This document shows, piece by piece, positions 34,131-42,130 of a DNA stretch of 57,646 nt. Each line of letters opens with the position of its first letter. Positions within the stretch are counted from its first letter, which is position 1. Origin of the DNA: a virus; IMG/VR virus record IMGVR_UViG_3300023180_000063, positions 1 through 57,646 of that record, one strand, 5' to 3'. A program made the translations under genes and the position numbers. Under the pieces are notes generated by a model that was given only the letters and a program-made list of their open reading frames with translations, ran no database searches and was not told the origin of the DNA.

Positions 34131-34372
34131 AAAACGCTTACCTTCCGTTCAAGACGATGAGGCGCGTGCCTCGCGTCGTTGATATGTGGTGTCTTTAAGT
34201 CAATAGTGTGTACTCTTACGTCTCCGTCTTTTACTTCTCTTACTCGAACTAGCCGCCCGTTGTGCATTTTTCCAGCAGAAGTCGTGTACGCATCGAGCTT
34301 TACTCGCAGTACGTCACCTTGCTTGATTGTCTGGGCTGAAACATCAACCCACGCGAACTCAGACGACTCCAT
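34127..34372 (-). CDS. Small hypothetical protein
   Basis: An 81-residue basic, probably beta-barrel protein with ISAQTIKQGDVLRVKLDAY-like alternation near its start and an R/H-rich tail. It overlaps neighbours on both sides (14 bases with the dUTPase-like gene, 4 bases with the next), so it is part of one operon. No known family is evident. Confidence 0.55.
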   Translation of the reverse strand: MESSEFAWVDVSAQTIKQGDVLRVKLDAYTTSAGKMHNGRLVRVREVKDGDVRVHTIDLKTPHINDARHAPHRLERKVSVL

Positions 34373-34832
34373 GACGCTGCGGGCACCCGTCTTCCTTACA
34401 CGAGGAGGTGTCGTAGTCGTCTAAGGCACGCGCGCACAGTTTGCACTTCATGCCGTCATCAAGAACTCTGTACCCGGCCTTCTGTCTATTCGCGTTGATT
34501 TGCATCTTTGCGATGTACTCAGAATCAAGATCTTCATCAAGTGCACCAGCGGCGCAGAGAATGTTAGCGACAAAATGAAGAACGTCTACGCATTCCTTGA
34601 GAATCTCGCGGCGATCAGCGTACGGCTCGTCGTGCTGCCAAGGCTTCCAAGAAATCGCCTTGCGAACCTCCGAGAGCTCGTCATCAATAGCAAGCATGTT
34701 CCAGCGGATGTACTCGATAAGCGCTCGAAGATCTTCTGGGCTGTCGCTATGAAACACGGAGTAATCTACACCGTAGACTTCTGATTGAAGCTTCTTTGTC
34801 TTTTCAAGCCACTGATTAAATAGAATGTTCAT
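34359..34832 (-). CDS. All-alpha dUTPase/dCTPase-like pyrophosphatase with zinc-ribbon tail
   Basis: A 157-residue protein. Residues 45-95 carry the metal-binding pattern of the dimeric dUTPase/MazG-like superfamily, which also holds T4 gp56: E52 and E55 (DELSEV), a KxW pair at 63/65, then E76, E80, D83 and H86 (KECVDVLHF). It should hydrolyse dUTP or dCTP to the monophosphate. The C-terminus adds four cysteines (130, 133, 145, 150) that would form a zinc ribbon, an addition I do not know from the T4 enzyme. The gene is next to two glycosyltransferase-like genes. Confidence 0.75.
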   Translation of the reverse strand: MNILFNQWLEKTKKLQSEVYGVDYSVFHSDSPEDLRALIEYIRWNMLAIDDELSEVRKAISWKPWQHDEPYADRREILKECVDVLHFVANILCAAGALDEDLDSEYIAKMQINANRQKAGYRVLDDGMKCKLCARALDDYDTSSCKEDGCPQRHGVV

Positions 34833-35857
34833 TAGAGTGAAAGCTCCTTAAATAGTCTAGATGTCTCTGTCTCTGCGTCTCTAATAGATAGAGAGTATTG
34901 CTCCAGTTGTTCTAATGCTAGAGAGTATCTCTCCGCTATGCTCATCGACTCGACGGCCTGCGGTATGGCAGACCATGACTGCCCGATAGAGATTGTATCT
35001 CGCCATTCTGTACAAACCGGGACTAGAGCTGCTAAAGATTGCACTAATCTGTACGTCCACCACGTAATTGAGTCGTTTTGCGGGCATATGATTGTTCCCG
35101 TGGATCTGCAAATTCTGTCTAGTGACACGGTGTCCGGCTGCATTCTTTTAATTTTGACCGGTTCCCAGTCATATGAAAGAAGATTTTTCATTCTCTCAAA
35201 CCAGCGCGTCTTGTGATTTTCTACAAGCCATAGCTTGCTTTTCTCCGCTGAAATTACTGCGTCAACTTCCTGCCTCGTGTATAGAGCATCGAAGTTGAAC
35301 GGAACCATTCTCAGCGAGTCCTCCCCGAACAACTTTCTTGATACGTGAACGTCGTCTGTGAACGAGAACGCTGGGTACAGCACTCTGTAGTTTTTGTCTG
35401 AATACAGATACTCAGCAGACTCAGCGAGCCTGTCTACAATCTCACTTGAGCCAGAAACTTTAGAGTACTCGTTTCTATTCTTATAGATCGGCTTTTTCAA
35501 CGACTCTGGCGTCTTTACAATCGCGCTCAGACTTTGACGTATCTTTGCCGGGTCAGGAGCGTCAATATAGAAGTGCAGTCGTTGATCGCCCTTTAGCATG
35601 CCGACGACATTAAGAACGCCGTACGCGCAGTGAGAAGCAAGACTTAGAAGAGGAGAAAGACCGACAAGTATCGCATCGTATTCTTCAAAGTCGCTTTGCG
35701 CGTGAGAGACAGACGGCTTTATCCACGAAACACGGACGTCGTCTCCATACATGGTAGCAGCGTCGCTTAGACAGGCGACAAAGCTTAGTGACGATGAATT
35801 GCGCGATCTTGAGTACTGAGATGCTGTCATCCCAGTCACCGCGATGTTTTTCATCAT
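34832..35857 (-). CDS. Putative glycosyltransferase (GT-B-like), second of a pair
   Basis: A 341-residue protein whose N-terminus (MMKNIAVTGMTASQY) and order of alpha/beta elements resemble its upstream neighbour, though it is more diverged. A hydrophobic strand with DAILVGLSPLLSLASH, a central VLYPAFSF region, and a C-terminal SAIPQAVESMSIAERYSLAL helix suit a two-domain Rossmann-type glycosyltransferase. It overlaps the neighbour by 4 bases (ATGA) and shares one base with the dUTPase-like gene. No donor-binding residue can be named with confidence, so the call is structural guesswork supported by context. Confidence 0.5.
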   Translation of the reverse strand: MMKNIAVTGMTASQYSRSRNSSSLSFVACLSDAATMYGDDVRVSWIKPSVSHAQSDFEEYDAILVGLSPLLSLASHCAYGVLNVVGMLKGDQRLHFYIDAPDPAKIRQSLSAIVKTPESLKKPIYKNRNEYSKVSGSSEIVDRLAESAEYLYSDKNYRVLYPAFSFTDDVHVSRKLFGEDSLRMVPFNFDALYTRQEVDAVISAEKSKLWLVENHKTRWFERMKNLLSYDWEPVKIKRMQPDTVSLDRICRSTGTIICPQNDSITWWTYRLVQSLAALVPVCTEWRDTISIGQSWSAIPQAVESMSIAERYSLALEQLEQYSLSIRDAETETSRLFKELSL

Positions 35858-37056
35858 CTACTTCCGTCTGGGTGTATCTTCAAACCTTTGTCTTCGTTGA
35901 TCGCCCTAAGAACAATTCTTTCGCAGTGATCTACAAAAGAATCGTAGCTTGGCATGTACGGGCGAAGAGACTCGGCCTGCGCTCTGGCAGTTTCCTCGAG
36001 CTCAGCGTCGCTCATACTCTCGACTTGTTTGATTGTGATTTTGTACGCGTCACCGATAGGGTCGCCTTCGCCTTTATCTACTACAAGAATAGACCTAACT
36101 CGAGCGGCGTACATAAATCTGCTTCTCCACCAACCGCTGCCAGCGTGTGGATACGGCGGAGACAGAATCCCCCAGTGATTGTTGTAGAACGCTAGAACGT
36201 CTTCTTCCGTGTCAAGACGCTGCCCGCCGAACTTCTTAATAAGCTTTCTGCTTCCGATGATTTCTACCGGCCACTCGGGCTTCTTCTTTTCTAGCCACGT
36301 ATCGTGCGGCATCAGCGCGCCGAGAACCCACGATCTCTGCTTGCTCTCCGGTGGCAGCGGCTCGCTGCTCGCTAGGATGTTATAGATAGTCGAGCTCGGG
36401 TCGAGCGCTTCTATGCCATTCATTTCCTTAGGCATTCGCTTTCTTACGAGCTGCCTATCACCAAACGCGTACATTGGGCACGCCGGAACAAGGCCTGCTG
36501 CCCAGCGCTCAGCGAGCATAGACTCTCCAGCAGCGACAAGTTGGTTTTCGTAAAGCTTGATGTTCTCGTCAGTGTCATTGAAGAAGTACCGCCCAAGACC
36601 GCATTTCGCTGCGTCCTCAGGGTTCTTCGCCGCGACGCGATCAAGTGCTGCCTTCGCGTCATCATACGAGTAGTACGTCGCCGGCTCATCGCCTCTCGGC
36701 CCAGACAATAGATACTTATACAGAAGCTCTGGATGTCGCTTCAACGCTCGTGACGCGTTAAACACTGCGGCGAATTGCCAGTCATCGAAGAATCCAACGG
36801 CGGGCAGACCAGAGGAGAGCGTGTACAGCGCACCCATCGCGCCCTGGCGACCGTTCAGCGAGTTTAGCGGCGCAAGGTTTACCCAGGCGACGTCGTATGA
36901 TGAGAGATCTTCCCCGGGAGTCACTCTTCTCCAGTCGACAGAGTGCCCTCGAGACTCGAGTGCTTCGGCAATAGACGCTGGCACGTCGATCTTCTTGATC
37001 GTTCTACGCTCTGTGTTTATTTGCAGAGCGGTAAAACCTGTCATTAGAATACGCAT
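35854..37056 (-). CDS. Putative glycosyltransferase (GT-B-like)
   Basis: A 400-residue protein. MRILMTGFTALQINTE at the N-terminus and a Rossmann-like alternation (SYDVAWVNLAPLNSL; GLPAVGFFDDWQFAA) suggest an N-terminal GT-B domain. The C-terminal half has WPVEIIGSRKLIKKFGG, then GILSPPYPHAGSGWWRSRF and ARVRSILVVDKGEGD, the layout expected of the donor-binding domain and reminiscent of T4 beta-glucosyltransferase. AAGGA sits 7 bases before the ATG. A role in glycosylating phage DNA is inferred from nearby base-modification genes; a cell-surface target is the main alternative. Confidence 0.6.
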   Translation of the reverse strand: MRILMTGFTALQINTERRTIKKIDVPASIAEALESRGHSVDWRRVTPGEDLSSYDVAWVNLAPLNSLNGRQGAMGALYTLSSGLPAVGFFDDWQFAAVFNASRALKRHPELLYKYLLSGPRGDEPATYYSYDDAKAALDRVAAKNPEDAAKCGLGRYFFNDTDENIKLYENQLVAAGESMLAERWAAGLVPACPMYAFGDRQLVRKRMPKEMNGIEALDPSSTIYNILASSEPLPPESKQRSWVLGALMPHDTWLEKKKPEWPVEIIGSRKLIKKFGGQRLDTEEDVLAFYNNHWGILSPPYPHAGSGWWRSRFMYAARVRSILVVDKGEGDPIGDAYKITIKQVESMSDAELEETARAQAESLRPYMPSYDSFVDHCERIVLRAINEDKGLKIHPDGSR

Positions 37057-37088
37057 TTGTGTCCTTAGAAAAGAAATTGCAGGCTAGC

Positions 37089-37115
37089 CGCCCGCCCCTG
37101 AAGACGGAGCGGGCG
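37089..37115 (-). terminator. GC-rich hairpin terminator candidate after the SSB-like gene
   Basis: On the minus strand CGCCCGCTCC pairs with GGGGCGGGCG (10 base pairs, one G-U) around a 7-base GTCTTCA loop, in the 74-base gap downstream of the SSB-like gene. About 13 bases beyond the stem comes a T-rich tract (AATTTCTTTTCT). This is good, though not perfect, for a factor-independent terminator or attenuator that would lower expression of the downstream glycosyltransferase genes. Confidence 0.55.
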
Positions 37116-37130
37116 ACTCACCTACAGCTA

Positions 37131-37727
37131 TCAGAACGGCGCAGCAGGCGGCGCTGAGGGGGCTGCCTCAGCAGCAGCGGGCGCTGCTTCCGCAACAGGC
37201 GCGGCCTCTGGCGCAGCGACCGGCGCGGCCGGAGCCGGAGCCGGCGCCGTGGGCGGCGCTGGCGCAGCAGCGGGAGGGGCCGCAGCTGCGGCGGGAGGGG
37301 CAGACGCGGCAACGGCGTTCGCCGGATTGGCCGAGTAGTACGCCTTGATCTCGTTCTTCTTCTGGCCCTGCCAAGTGCGGCTGCCAACCTGCCCGCGGAA
37401 CGGGCGATCTACAAGCGCCTGCTCGATCTGAGCGTTGCTCGGGTTGGTTGAGAAGAAGTCACGACCGAGACCGAGAGCTCCCATCTTCCTGAAGAAGATC
37501 GCGAGAGCGTTCGGGTTGTCGGTCGAAACGACGAGATTGTCCCAGACGAGACGCTTCGCGTGGGCGCCAGTCGTAACCTGCGCCTTGACTGCGAACATCG
37601 TCTTTCCAGTCTGAGTCACCTTGGCGTTTGCCTCCACGATCTTGAGATCGTAGTCGCCGTCGGGAAGTGGCTCGTAGCCAACATCCCCTGCTTCGCTGAT
37701 GAGGTCACCCCAGTTGAGGCTAGTCAT
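37131..37727 (-). CDS. DUF669-like phage single-strand DNA-binding protein candidate
   Basis: Starts at the ATG at 37727, since AGGTGA stands 5 bases before it; a GTG 9 bases upstream is the alternative. Residues ~10-125 resemble DUF669/SSB-like phage proteins: YEPLPDGDYDLKIVEA, then GKTMFAVKAQV, RLVWDNLVV, and ALAIFFRKMGALGLG. The last ~65 residues are Ala/Pro low complexity ending in PAAPF, like the disordered tail of SSBs, though without their acidic tip. It is followed by a terminator candidate, and upstream lies a Sak4-like recombinase, so a recombination or replication role fits. Confidence 0.65.
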   Translation of the reverse strand: MTSLNWGDLISEAGDVGYEPLPDGDYDLKIVEANAKVTQTGKTMFAVKAQVTTGAHAKRLVWDNLVVSTDNPNALAIFFRKMGALGLGRDFFSTNPSNAQIEQALVDRPFRGQVGSRTWQGQKKNEIKAYYSANPANAVAASAPPAAAAAPPAAAPAPPTAPAPAPAAPVAAPEAAPVAEAAPAAAEAAPSAPPAAPF

Positions 37728-37761
37728 GTCTATCACCTATCCTTTGGTGTTGTTGTTGTTG

Positions 37762-38511
37762 TTAGCTTTCACTCGGCCGAGGGCCGAAGACAATGTCCAG
37801 CATCGACTCGACGCTGAGATTCTGTTGATCGACGACTTTACCAAGTCGTCCCTGAACACGCTCGCCTGCCTCGTAGTCGCTAGTACGCTCGACGTACATT
37901 TGACGCGCCTTGATTGGCGGCTGCGTTGGGTCAGGATTTGGGAATGTCTCGACGGTAACCGCGCCGAGAATGTCGTAGAAGTACGGTGCCTGAATGGCAA
38001 GCTGCCCCTGGAGGTACGGACGATAGCGACCGTCTTGACCCATTCTTGCCATCGCGGTAAGTACGATCGCCTCCAGAGGCGCGACTGGGTGCATCGTAAG
38101 ATCGCGGAGATCTCGAAGCAGACCGCCCATGTGACGAAGAAGCTCGCCCCACTGTTGCATCTGCATTTGATTCTTTCCAGCAATGCTGTCGACGCACTTT
38201 ACCTGGAGCTCTGAGATCGAGTCGATGATCAGCGACTTGAACTGATGCTTACCGAGCTGCAGCCACTGGTACGCCTTGAGAACAGTGTCGTACTCGGTCA
38301 CGTTGACAACGCACGTGTCCCAGCTTCCATCTGCTACAGGAGGCTCCTCGCGCATCGGGTCCCAGTACTTTACGTTGATCGGGAGGAATCTGTGTCCGCC
38401 CTCCACGTCGAGCATGAGACGCGGGTACGGTGCTGTCACTGCGAATGTCGACTTTCCGACCTTTGACTCGCCGTAGACCATAATGGTCAACGACCGTTGA
38501 ATACCACTCAT
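37762..38511 (-). CDS. Sak4-like RecA-type ATPase
   Basis: A 249-residue protein with a P-loop GESKVGKST at 14-22 and a Walker B-like strand followed by SLIIDSISELQ around 93-103. The length and layout fit Sak4-type phage single-strand annealing/RecA-core ATPases that pair with an SSB-like partner encoded next door, here the neighbouring DUF669/SSB-like gene. A GPRPSES C-terminus closes it. It is 3 bases from the Cas4/RecB-like nuclease gene, so the three genes form a recombination module. Confidence 0.8.
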   Translation of the reverse strand: MSGIQRSLTIMVYGESKVGKSTFAVTAPYPRLMLDVEGGHRFLPINVKYWDPMREEPPVADGSWDTCVVNVTEYDTVLKAYQWLQLGKHQFKSLIIDSISELQVKCVDSIAGKNQMQMQQWGELLRHMGGLLRDLRDLTMHPVAPLEAIVLTAMARMGQDGRYRPYLQGQLAIQAPYFYDILGAVTVETFPNPDPTQPPIKARQMYVERTSDYEAGERVQGRLGKVVDQQNLSVESMLDIVFGPRPSES

Positions 38512-38514
38512 GTG

Positions 38515-39465
38515 TTAGTTACCTTTCGGCTCATTTGTCTGATAATAGCTGTACGGGTCATCTGTAATGAAAAGCTCCTCAAGTGCTTGCTCTGCTGCGC
38601 TACCGTCGTCAAACAGCGGGCACACAGCGAAAAACTGACATTTCCACTTGCAATCTCGGCTGGGGCTCGGGTACGCAACGTAGTGCGGGTCAGAGCCTTC
38701 GTCAAGAGCGTCACGTACTCGAAGCATGTCTTGAATTACTCCGTGTATGCGATTCCAAAAAGTTCTTAGCGTAAACTGATTATGCCGAACCTCTATCTGA
38801 TCGTAGAACGGAGGCTTTGCATTAGCAGTTCTTTTCACCTTCTTGAGCATCGTAAAGATGCCACCGTCGCAGCGCTCGCCATCTTTGTTCTGATACGCTT
38901 CAAGAAGCATGTACGTAAGAATCTGCTCATTCATGTGAGCAAGACTGGCGAACTCTGCAAACGAGCCACCGACTGTCTTGAAGTCTCTAAACAGTCGAAC
39001 ACCGTCCGCCTTTCTGCGGACTCGCATGTCAAGTTTTCCCTGCAACTCGACTCTGCCATCGAAGAGTGGCATGCTGATGATCTCCTCAGTCGAGATCATC
39101 TCTAGTTCTGCGTCAATTCCGTTTTCCTCTACCCACTCGAGGTAGCCCTCAAGCATGATTCTGCCGAGTTCGGCTTCAGTGTCAAGTTCAACTGTGTCCC
39201 TAAACGAGTCAATGAGCGCTTGCTTGTCGATCTCGACGTACTTTGCGTACGACTCAAGAAGCGGTACTCCTTGCGAGTAGTACTCGTCTAGAGCCGCATG
39301 GACCCTGGTGCCGAGCGCCAGTGGGCCAGTGTATTTTTGTGCACGTGGCTGAAGTCTTCTATAGTAGCTTAGCCACCACTTTCTTCTACAGTCTTTAAAC
39401 GTTTGAATCTCGGAGTTGGATATGCGTATTGGCTTGATTTCTACCGGAGTCTCTAGAACTGTCAT
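38515..39465 (-). CDS. Cas4/RecB-like PD-(D/E)XK exonuclease with Fe-S cysteines
   Basis: A 316-residue nuclease of the RecB/Cas4 family. Motifs: QTFKDCRRKWWLSY near 21-34 (C26), H56 (GTRVHAALDEY), D146 (GKLDMRV), D161-x-K163 (RDFKTV), Q181, and C-terminal cysteines C272, C276 and C282 (CKWKCQFFAVC). Four cysteines in this arrangement hold an iron-sulfur cluster in the family. It likely resects DNA ends for the neighbouring Sak4-like ATPase. Its start lies one base from the stop of the SNF2 helicase gene. Confidence 0.85.
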   Translation of the reverse strand: MTVLETPVEIKPIRISNSEIQTFKDCRRKWWLSYYRRLQPRAQKYTGPLALGTRVHAALDEYYSQGVPLLESYAKYVEIDKQALIDSFRDTVELDTEAELGRIMLEGYLEWVEENGIDAELEMISTEEIISMPLFDGRVELQGKLDMRVRRKADGVRLFRDFKTVGGSFAEFASLAHMNEQILTYMLLEAYQNKDGERCDGGIFTMLKKVKRTANAKPPFYDQIEVRHNQFTLRTFWNRIHGVIQDMLRVRDALDEGSDPHYVAYPSPSRDCKWKCQFFAVCPLFDDGSAAEQALEELFITDDPYSYYQTNEPKGN

Positions 39466-39466
39466 G

Positions 39467-41263
39467 TCACTCTCCCTTTAGCATCTTGAGAAGCTTTGCT
39501 TTATCTTGAACGACTTCTTCAAAGTTCTCAGATTTTACGTCCAGCACGTCAATGACTCTCTCCTCAATAGTGCCCTCGGTAACGTAGTCCGTGATCAAAA
39601 TAGAGTCGTGAATCTCTGACCCGATGCGATGAACTCTGTCTAGTGCCTGTTTGTAGTCGACAAGTGACCACGGGCGCTGAAGCATGATAAGCCGCCGAGC
39701 AGCAGTCAACGTCACTCCAACGCCACCCGCCTGCGCGGTGAAGAGAATCCACTTGATTCTTCCTTCTTGGAAATCATCAATTGCCTGCTGACGCTCGTCT
39801 TCGTCCTGTGCGCCTGTGATTAGCCCGTGAGGAATTTTGGCTTTTTCTAGGCGCGCGCTCAGCAGTTCAATTAGCTGCCTAGAAACAGCGCAGACGGCAA
39901 CTGAGTCATCTCCAAAGTCTCCGTTCTGTATATCGTCCATCAACGCGTCGACCTTGCACGATGGCTCAGCGAGCTTTACTTGGATTTCTCCAGTCATTTC
40001 GTCTACGTCTATCTCCGCAAAAGAGCTTGCAAATTGAAGTAGACGAAGTGTCTGTGTCAACGGACTTGGCGCAGTAATAGCATCGCCGTGCTCCAGTTCG
40101 GCGATCATTACTTCCTGCATCTGAGTGTACGCTTTTCGTTGCTTAGCCGACATCTCGACATCGCGTCTGTCCATGATTACGGGCGGGAGCCATGGGAGCA
40201 CGCGCTCTTTAAGCATCCTACGCATCCTCGGGTTGATTGCGGCGTAGAACTCATCGCGCATGTGCGGCTTTACGCCAAGAACCATCATGCCACCAAATGC
40301 GTTGAGCATGATGTCGACCATTCTGTCGATCCACCTAGTCTTGCTCGGCCACTCCTCGGGGGAAATCCAATGCAGAATCGGCCAAAAATCAAGAACGTCA
40401 TTAGCGATTGGAGTGCCAGTCATCGCGAATCTAATGTCGGCCTCGCCAGTCGCAGACCATAGCGCACGCGTCTGCTTGCTCTTTGGGTCCTTCGATCTGT
40501 GGATCTCGTCGGCTACAACCGCCTTGAAATCAATCTGATTTAGCTCACGTTGGTGGACCTCGCAACGAGTCTCACTGACTTTGTCGTCGTGACCCCCGCA
40601 CTCAACGCATCGAGCAAGCGCAACAGACCCGTATGGCGCAAGCCTTGAGTGCGCTCGAAGAGATTCCCAGTTGATCACGTAGACGTCTGCTTCTTCTTCA
40701 AACTGCTTGCGTCTCTGAGCCGCAGACCCGGCGATAACCTGAACGTTTACCTCTGGCCACCAAAGAGAAAACTCGCGTTTCCAAGTTTTCTTGACGGTGT
40801 TCGGGCAAACGATGAGAGCCGGGAATACCTCATCACCGAGATCTTGGATTTTCTTTAATCCTCGAATAGCCTGTGCTGTTTTTCCTAGCCCCGGCTCATC
40901 GGCGAGAAGCGCGCGACGTGCAGCAGCGAGAAACTCGACTCCAGCGCGCTGGTGCGGGAACAGATCTTCATTGTAGCCGTCGCCGTCTGGAAGTGCCTCG
41001 AGCTCACGGAGTGAATTACACGGGTCTACTCGTGACGTGCGCTCATTGACTGCCCAGTCTGTTAGTCTGCTACCGATCTCAAGTTCTTCGCGAAAGACAG
41101 ATCGCAGTGCCAAGCACGAGGCCCAACTTGTAGGAACCTTCCAAACACCATCTTTTGCAGCCCACGACGCGCCGGGGATGCTCTTACATAGCTCTTTGTA
41201 TCGCCACTCAGCATGAATGTGAATTGAGGAGCCGTCTTGACTTAGTTCTACCTGAACTGCCAC
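39467..41263 (-). CDS. SNF2-family DNA helicase/translocase
   Basis: A 598-residue protein. Residues ~1-70 look like the small HARP-like N-terminal domain seen in phage SNF2 enzymes (W-x-Y-K-E-L-C-K ... KVPTSWAS). The helicase core follows: Walker A DEPGLGKT (122-129), DEAH-type VVADEIHRSKD near 265-275, SATGEADIRFAMTGTPIAN, and motif VI QALDRVHRIG near 553. It should translocate on double-stranded DNA and may aid recombination or repair with the adjoining nuclease and Sak4-like ATPase. The gap upstream (41264-41352) has two small hairpins. Confidence 0.85.
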   Translation of the reverse strand: MAVQVELSQDGSSIHIHAEWRYKELCKSIPGASWAAKDGVWKVPTSWASCLALRSVFREELEIGSRLTDWAVNERTSRVDPCNSLRELEALPDGDGYNEDLFPHQRAGVEFLAAARRALLADEPGLGKTAQAIRGLKKIQDLGDEVFPALIVCPNTVKKTWKREFSLWWPEVNVQVIAGSAAQRRKQFEEEADVYVINWESLRAHSRLAPYGSVALARCVECGGHDDKVSETRCEVHQRELNQIDFKAVVADEIHRSKDPKSKQTRALWSATGEADIRFAMTGTPIANDVLDFWPILHWISPEEWPSKTRWIDRMVDIMLNAFGGMMVLGVKPHMRDEFYAAINPRMRRMLKERVLPWLPPVIMDRRDVEMSAKQRKAYTQMQEVMIAELEHGDAITAPSPLTQTLRLLQFASSFAEIDVDEMTGEIQVKLAEPSCKVDALMDDIQNGDFGDDSVAVCAVSRQLIELLSARLEKAKIPHGLITGAQDEDERQQAIDDFQEGRIKWILFTAQAGGVGVTLTAARRLIMLQRPWSLVDYKQALDRVHRIGSEIHDSILITDYVTEGTIEERVIDVLDVKSENFEEVVQDKAKLLKMLKGE

Positions 41264-41294
41264 TAAAAACCTCTTGTCGTCGTTGAGTAATCAT

Positions 41295-41348
41295 CACTGT
41301 ATCACATATTACAGTGCAAAGTATGCACATGTTGAAGTTTTTTCTTCA
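41295..41348 (-). promoter_or_regulatory. Two hairpins in the gap between the resolvase and helicase genes
   Basis: CACTGTA / TACAGTG (41295-41301, 41310-41316) make a perfect 7-bp stem around 8 bases. TGAAG / CTTCA (41333-41337, 41344-41348) make a 5-bp stem around six identical bases, T on the plus strand. The first is directly upstream of the helicase gene on the minus strand, the second just after the resolvase stop. They may act as an attenuator or mark a separate transcription start; the second stem is too short and has its run in the loop, so it is not a good terminator. Confidence 0.35.
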
Positions 41349-41352
41349 GTAT

Positions 41353-41823
41353 CTATTGTAACAAAGCACGAGGCACCCAGCCATCCTTTGTGACTGCCAA
41401 CAAACCGTGACGTATCGCGTCAAGCGCATGGCCGTCTCCACCTTTGTGCCAAAAGTCTAACTTTTTCAGTGCGCTGTTGTCAAACATTCTCTTTGCGTCT
41501 GACGGTGACTGAAACACTATGTCGTCGGGTTCAAGCCCATTTACAAGCATCAAGTGCTTGAGAACTCCGATCTGCTCTAGACTGTACGGCGCTTGAGAGT
41601 TCTTAACAGTCTGCGCGTTGATCGTAAACCTTTCACAAATCACCTTGATCGGTGTCTTAGTGTAATAAGACGCTACAATAGTTTCTATGATCGGCTTATG
41701 ATAGTTTCTGGCGTCGTACTCGCCTGACGCGACTAGCTCTGGCGCTTCTTGATGGTCGTAGCTTATGGCGGCTATACCGCTCATTTTTCCTGGATCGACG
41801 CACAAATAAATTGTCATGTCCAC
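41353..41823 (-). CDS. RuvC-like Holliday junction resolvase / RNase H-fold nuclease
   Basis: A 156-residue protein with the acidic-residue layout of the RuvC/RNase H fold: D10 (CVDPGKMSGIA), E64 (VICERF), and a C-terminal DGHALDAIRHGL (H132, D135, H139). Phage resolvases of this class cut branched DNA before packaging. It overlaps the end of the deaminase gene by 10 bases, so it is part of the same operon. Confidence 0.7.
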   Translation of the reverse strand: MDMTIYLCVDPGKMSGIAAISYDHQEAPELVASGEYDARNYHKPIIETIVASYYTKTPIKVICERFTINAQTVKNSQAPYSLEQIGVLKHLMLVNGLEPDDIVFQSPSDAKRMFDNSALKKLDFWHKGGDGHALDAIRHGLLAVTKDGWVPRALLQ

Positions 41824-42119
41824 ACTACCTTAGATACTCCAGATCTTTTCATCATATTTTCACACTTCTTACAAGGCTTAGACAGCGCAGTCGAGCCGTC
41901 TGCTTGGACTCTGGCTACATAGACTGTTGAACCCGCGGCGTGCGTTCCTGCCGCTACAACAGCCGCAAACTCCGCGTGAAGCGCGAGACGAAACTCCACG
42001 GACGGGTCTCCGACTTTTTTGTTTGTGGCTTTTGAAATGATCTTTCCGTTTTTGACTACAACGCACCCGTGCTTGTGCCTGCACTTGCTGCTGTGAGCGA
42101 GCTCTATCGCTTTTTCCAT
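41814..42119 (-). CDS. Small cytidine/dCMP deaminase-family protein
   Basis: A 101-residue protein from the ATG at 42119, which comes 11 bases after the polymerase stop; a GTG at 42149 inside the polymerase gene would add 10 residues. It has the zinc-dependent deaminase motifs LHAEFAAV (HAE) and PCKKCE (PCxxC). The small size is nearer to tRNA or cytidine deaminases than to dCMP deaminase; the substrate cannot be fixed from sequence. A second deaminase is encoded at 43955, so the two probably differ in substrate. Confidence 0.7.
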   Translation of the reverse strand: MEKAIELAHSSKCRHKHGCVVVKNGKIISKATNKKVGDPSVEFRLALHAEFAAVVAAGTHAAGSTVYVARVQADGSTALSKPCKKCENMMKRSGVSKVVWT

Positions 42120-42130
42120 GTACCTATTCA

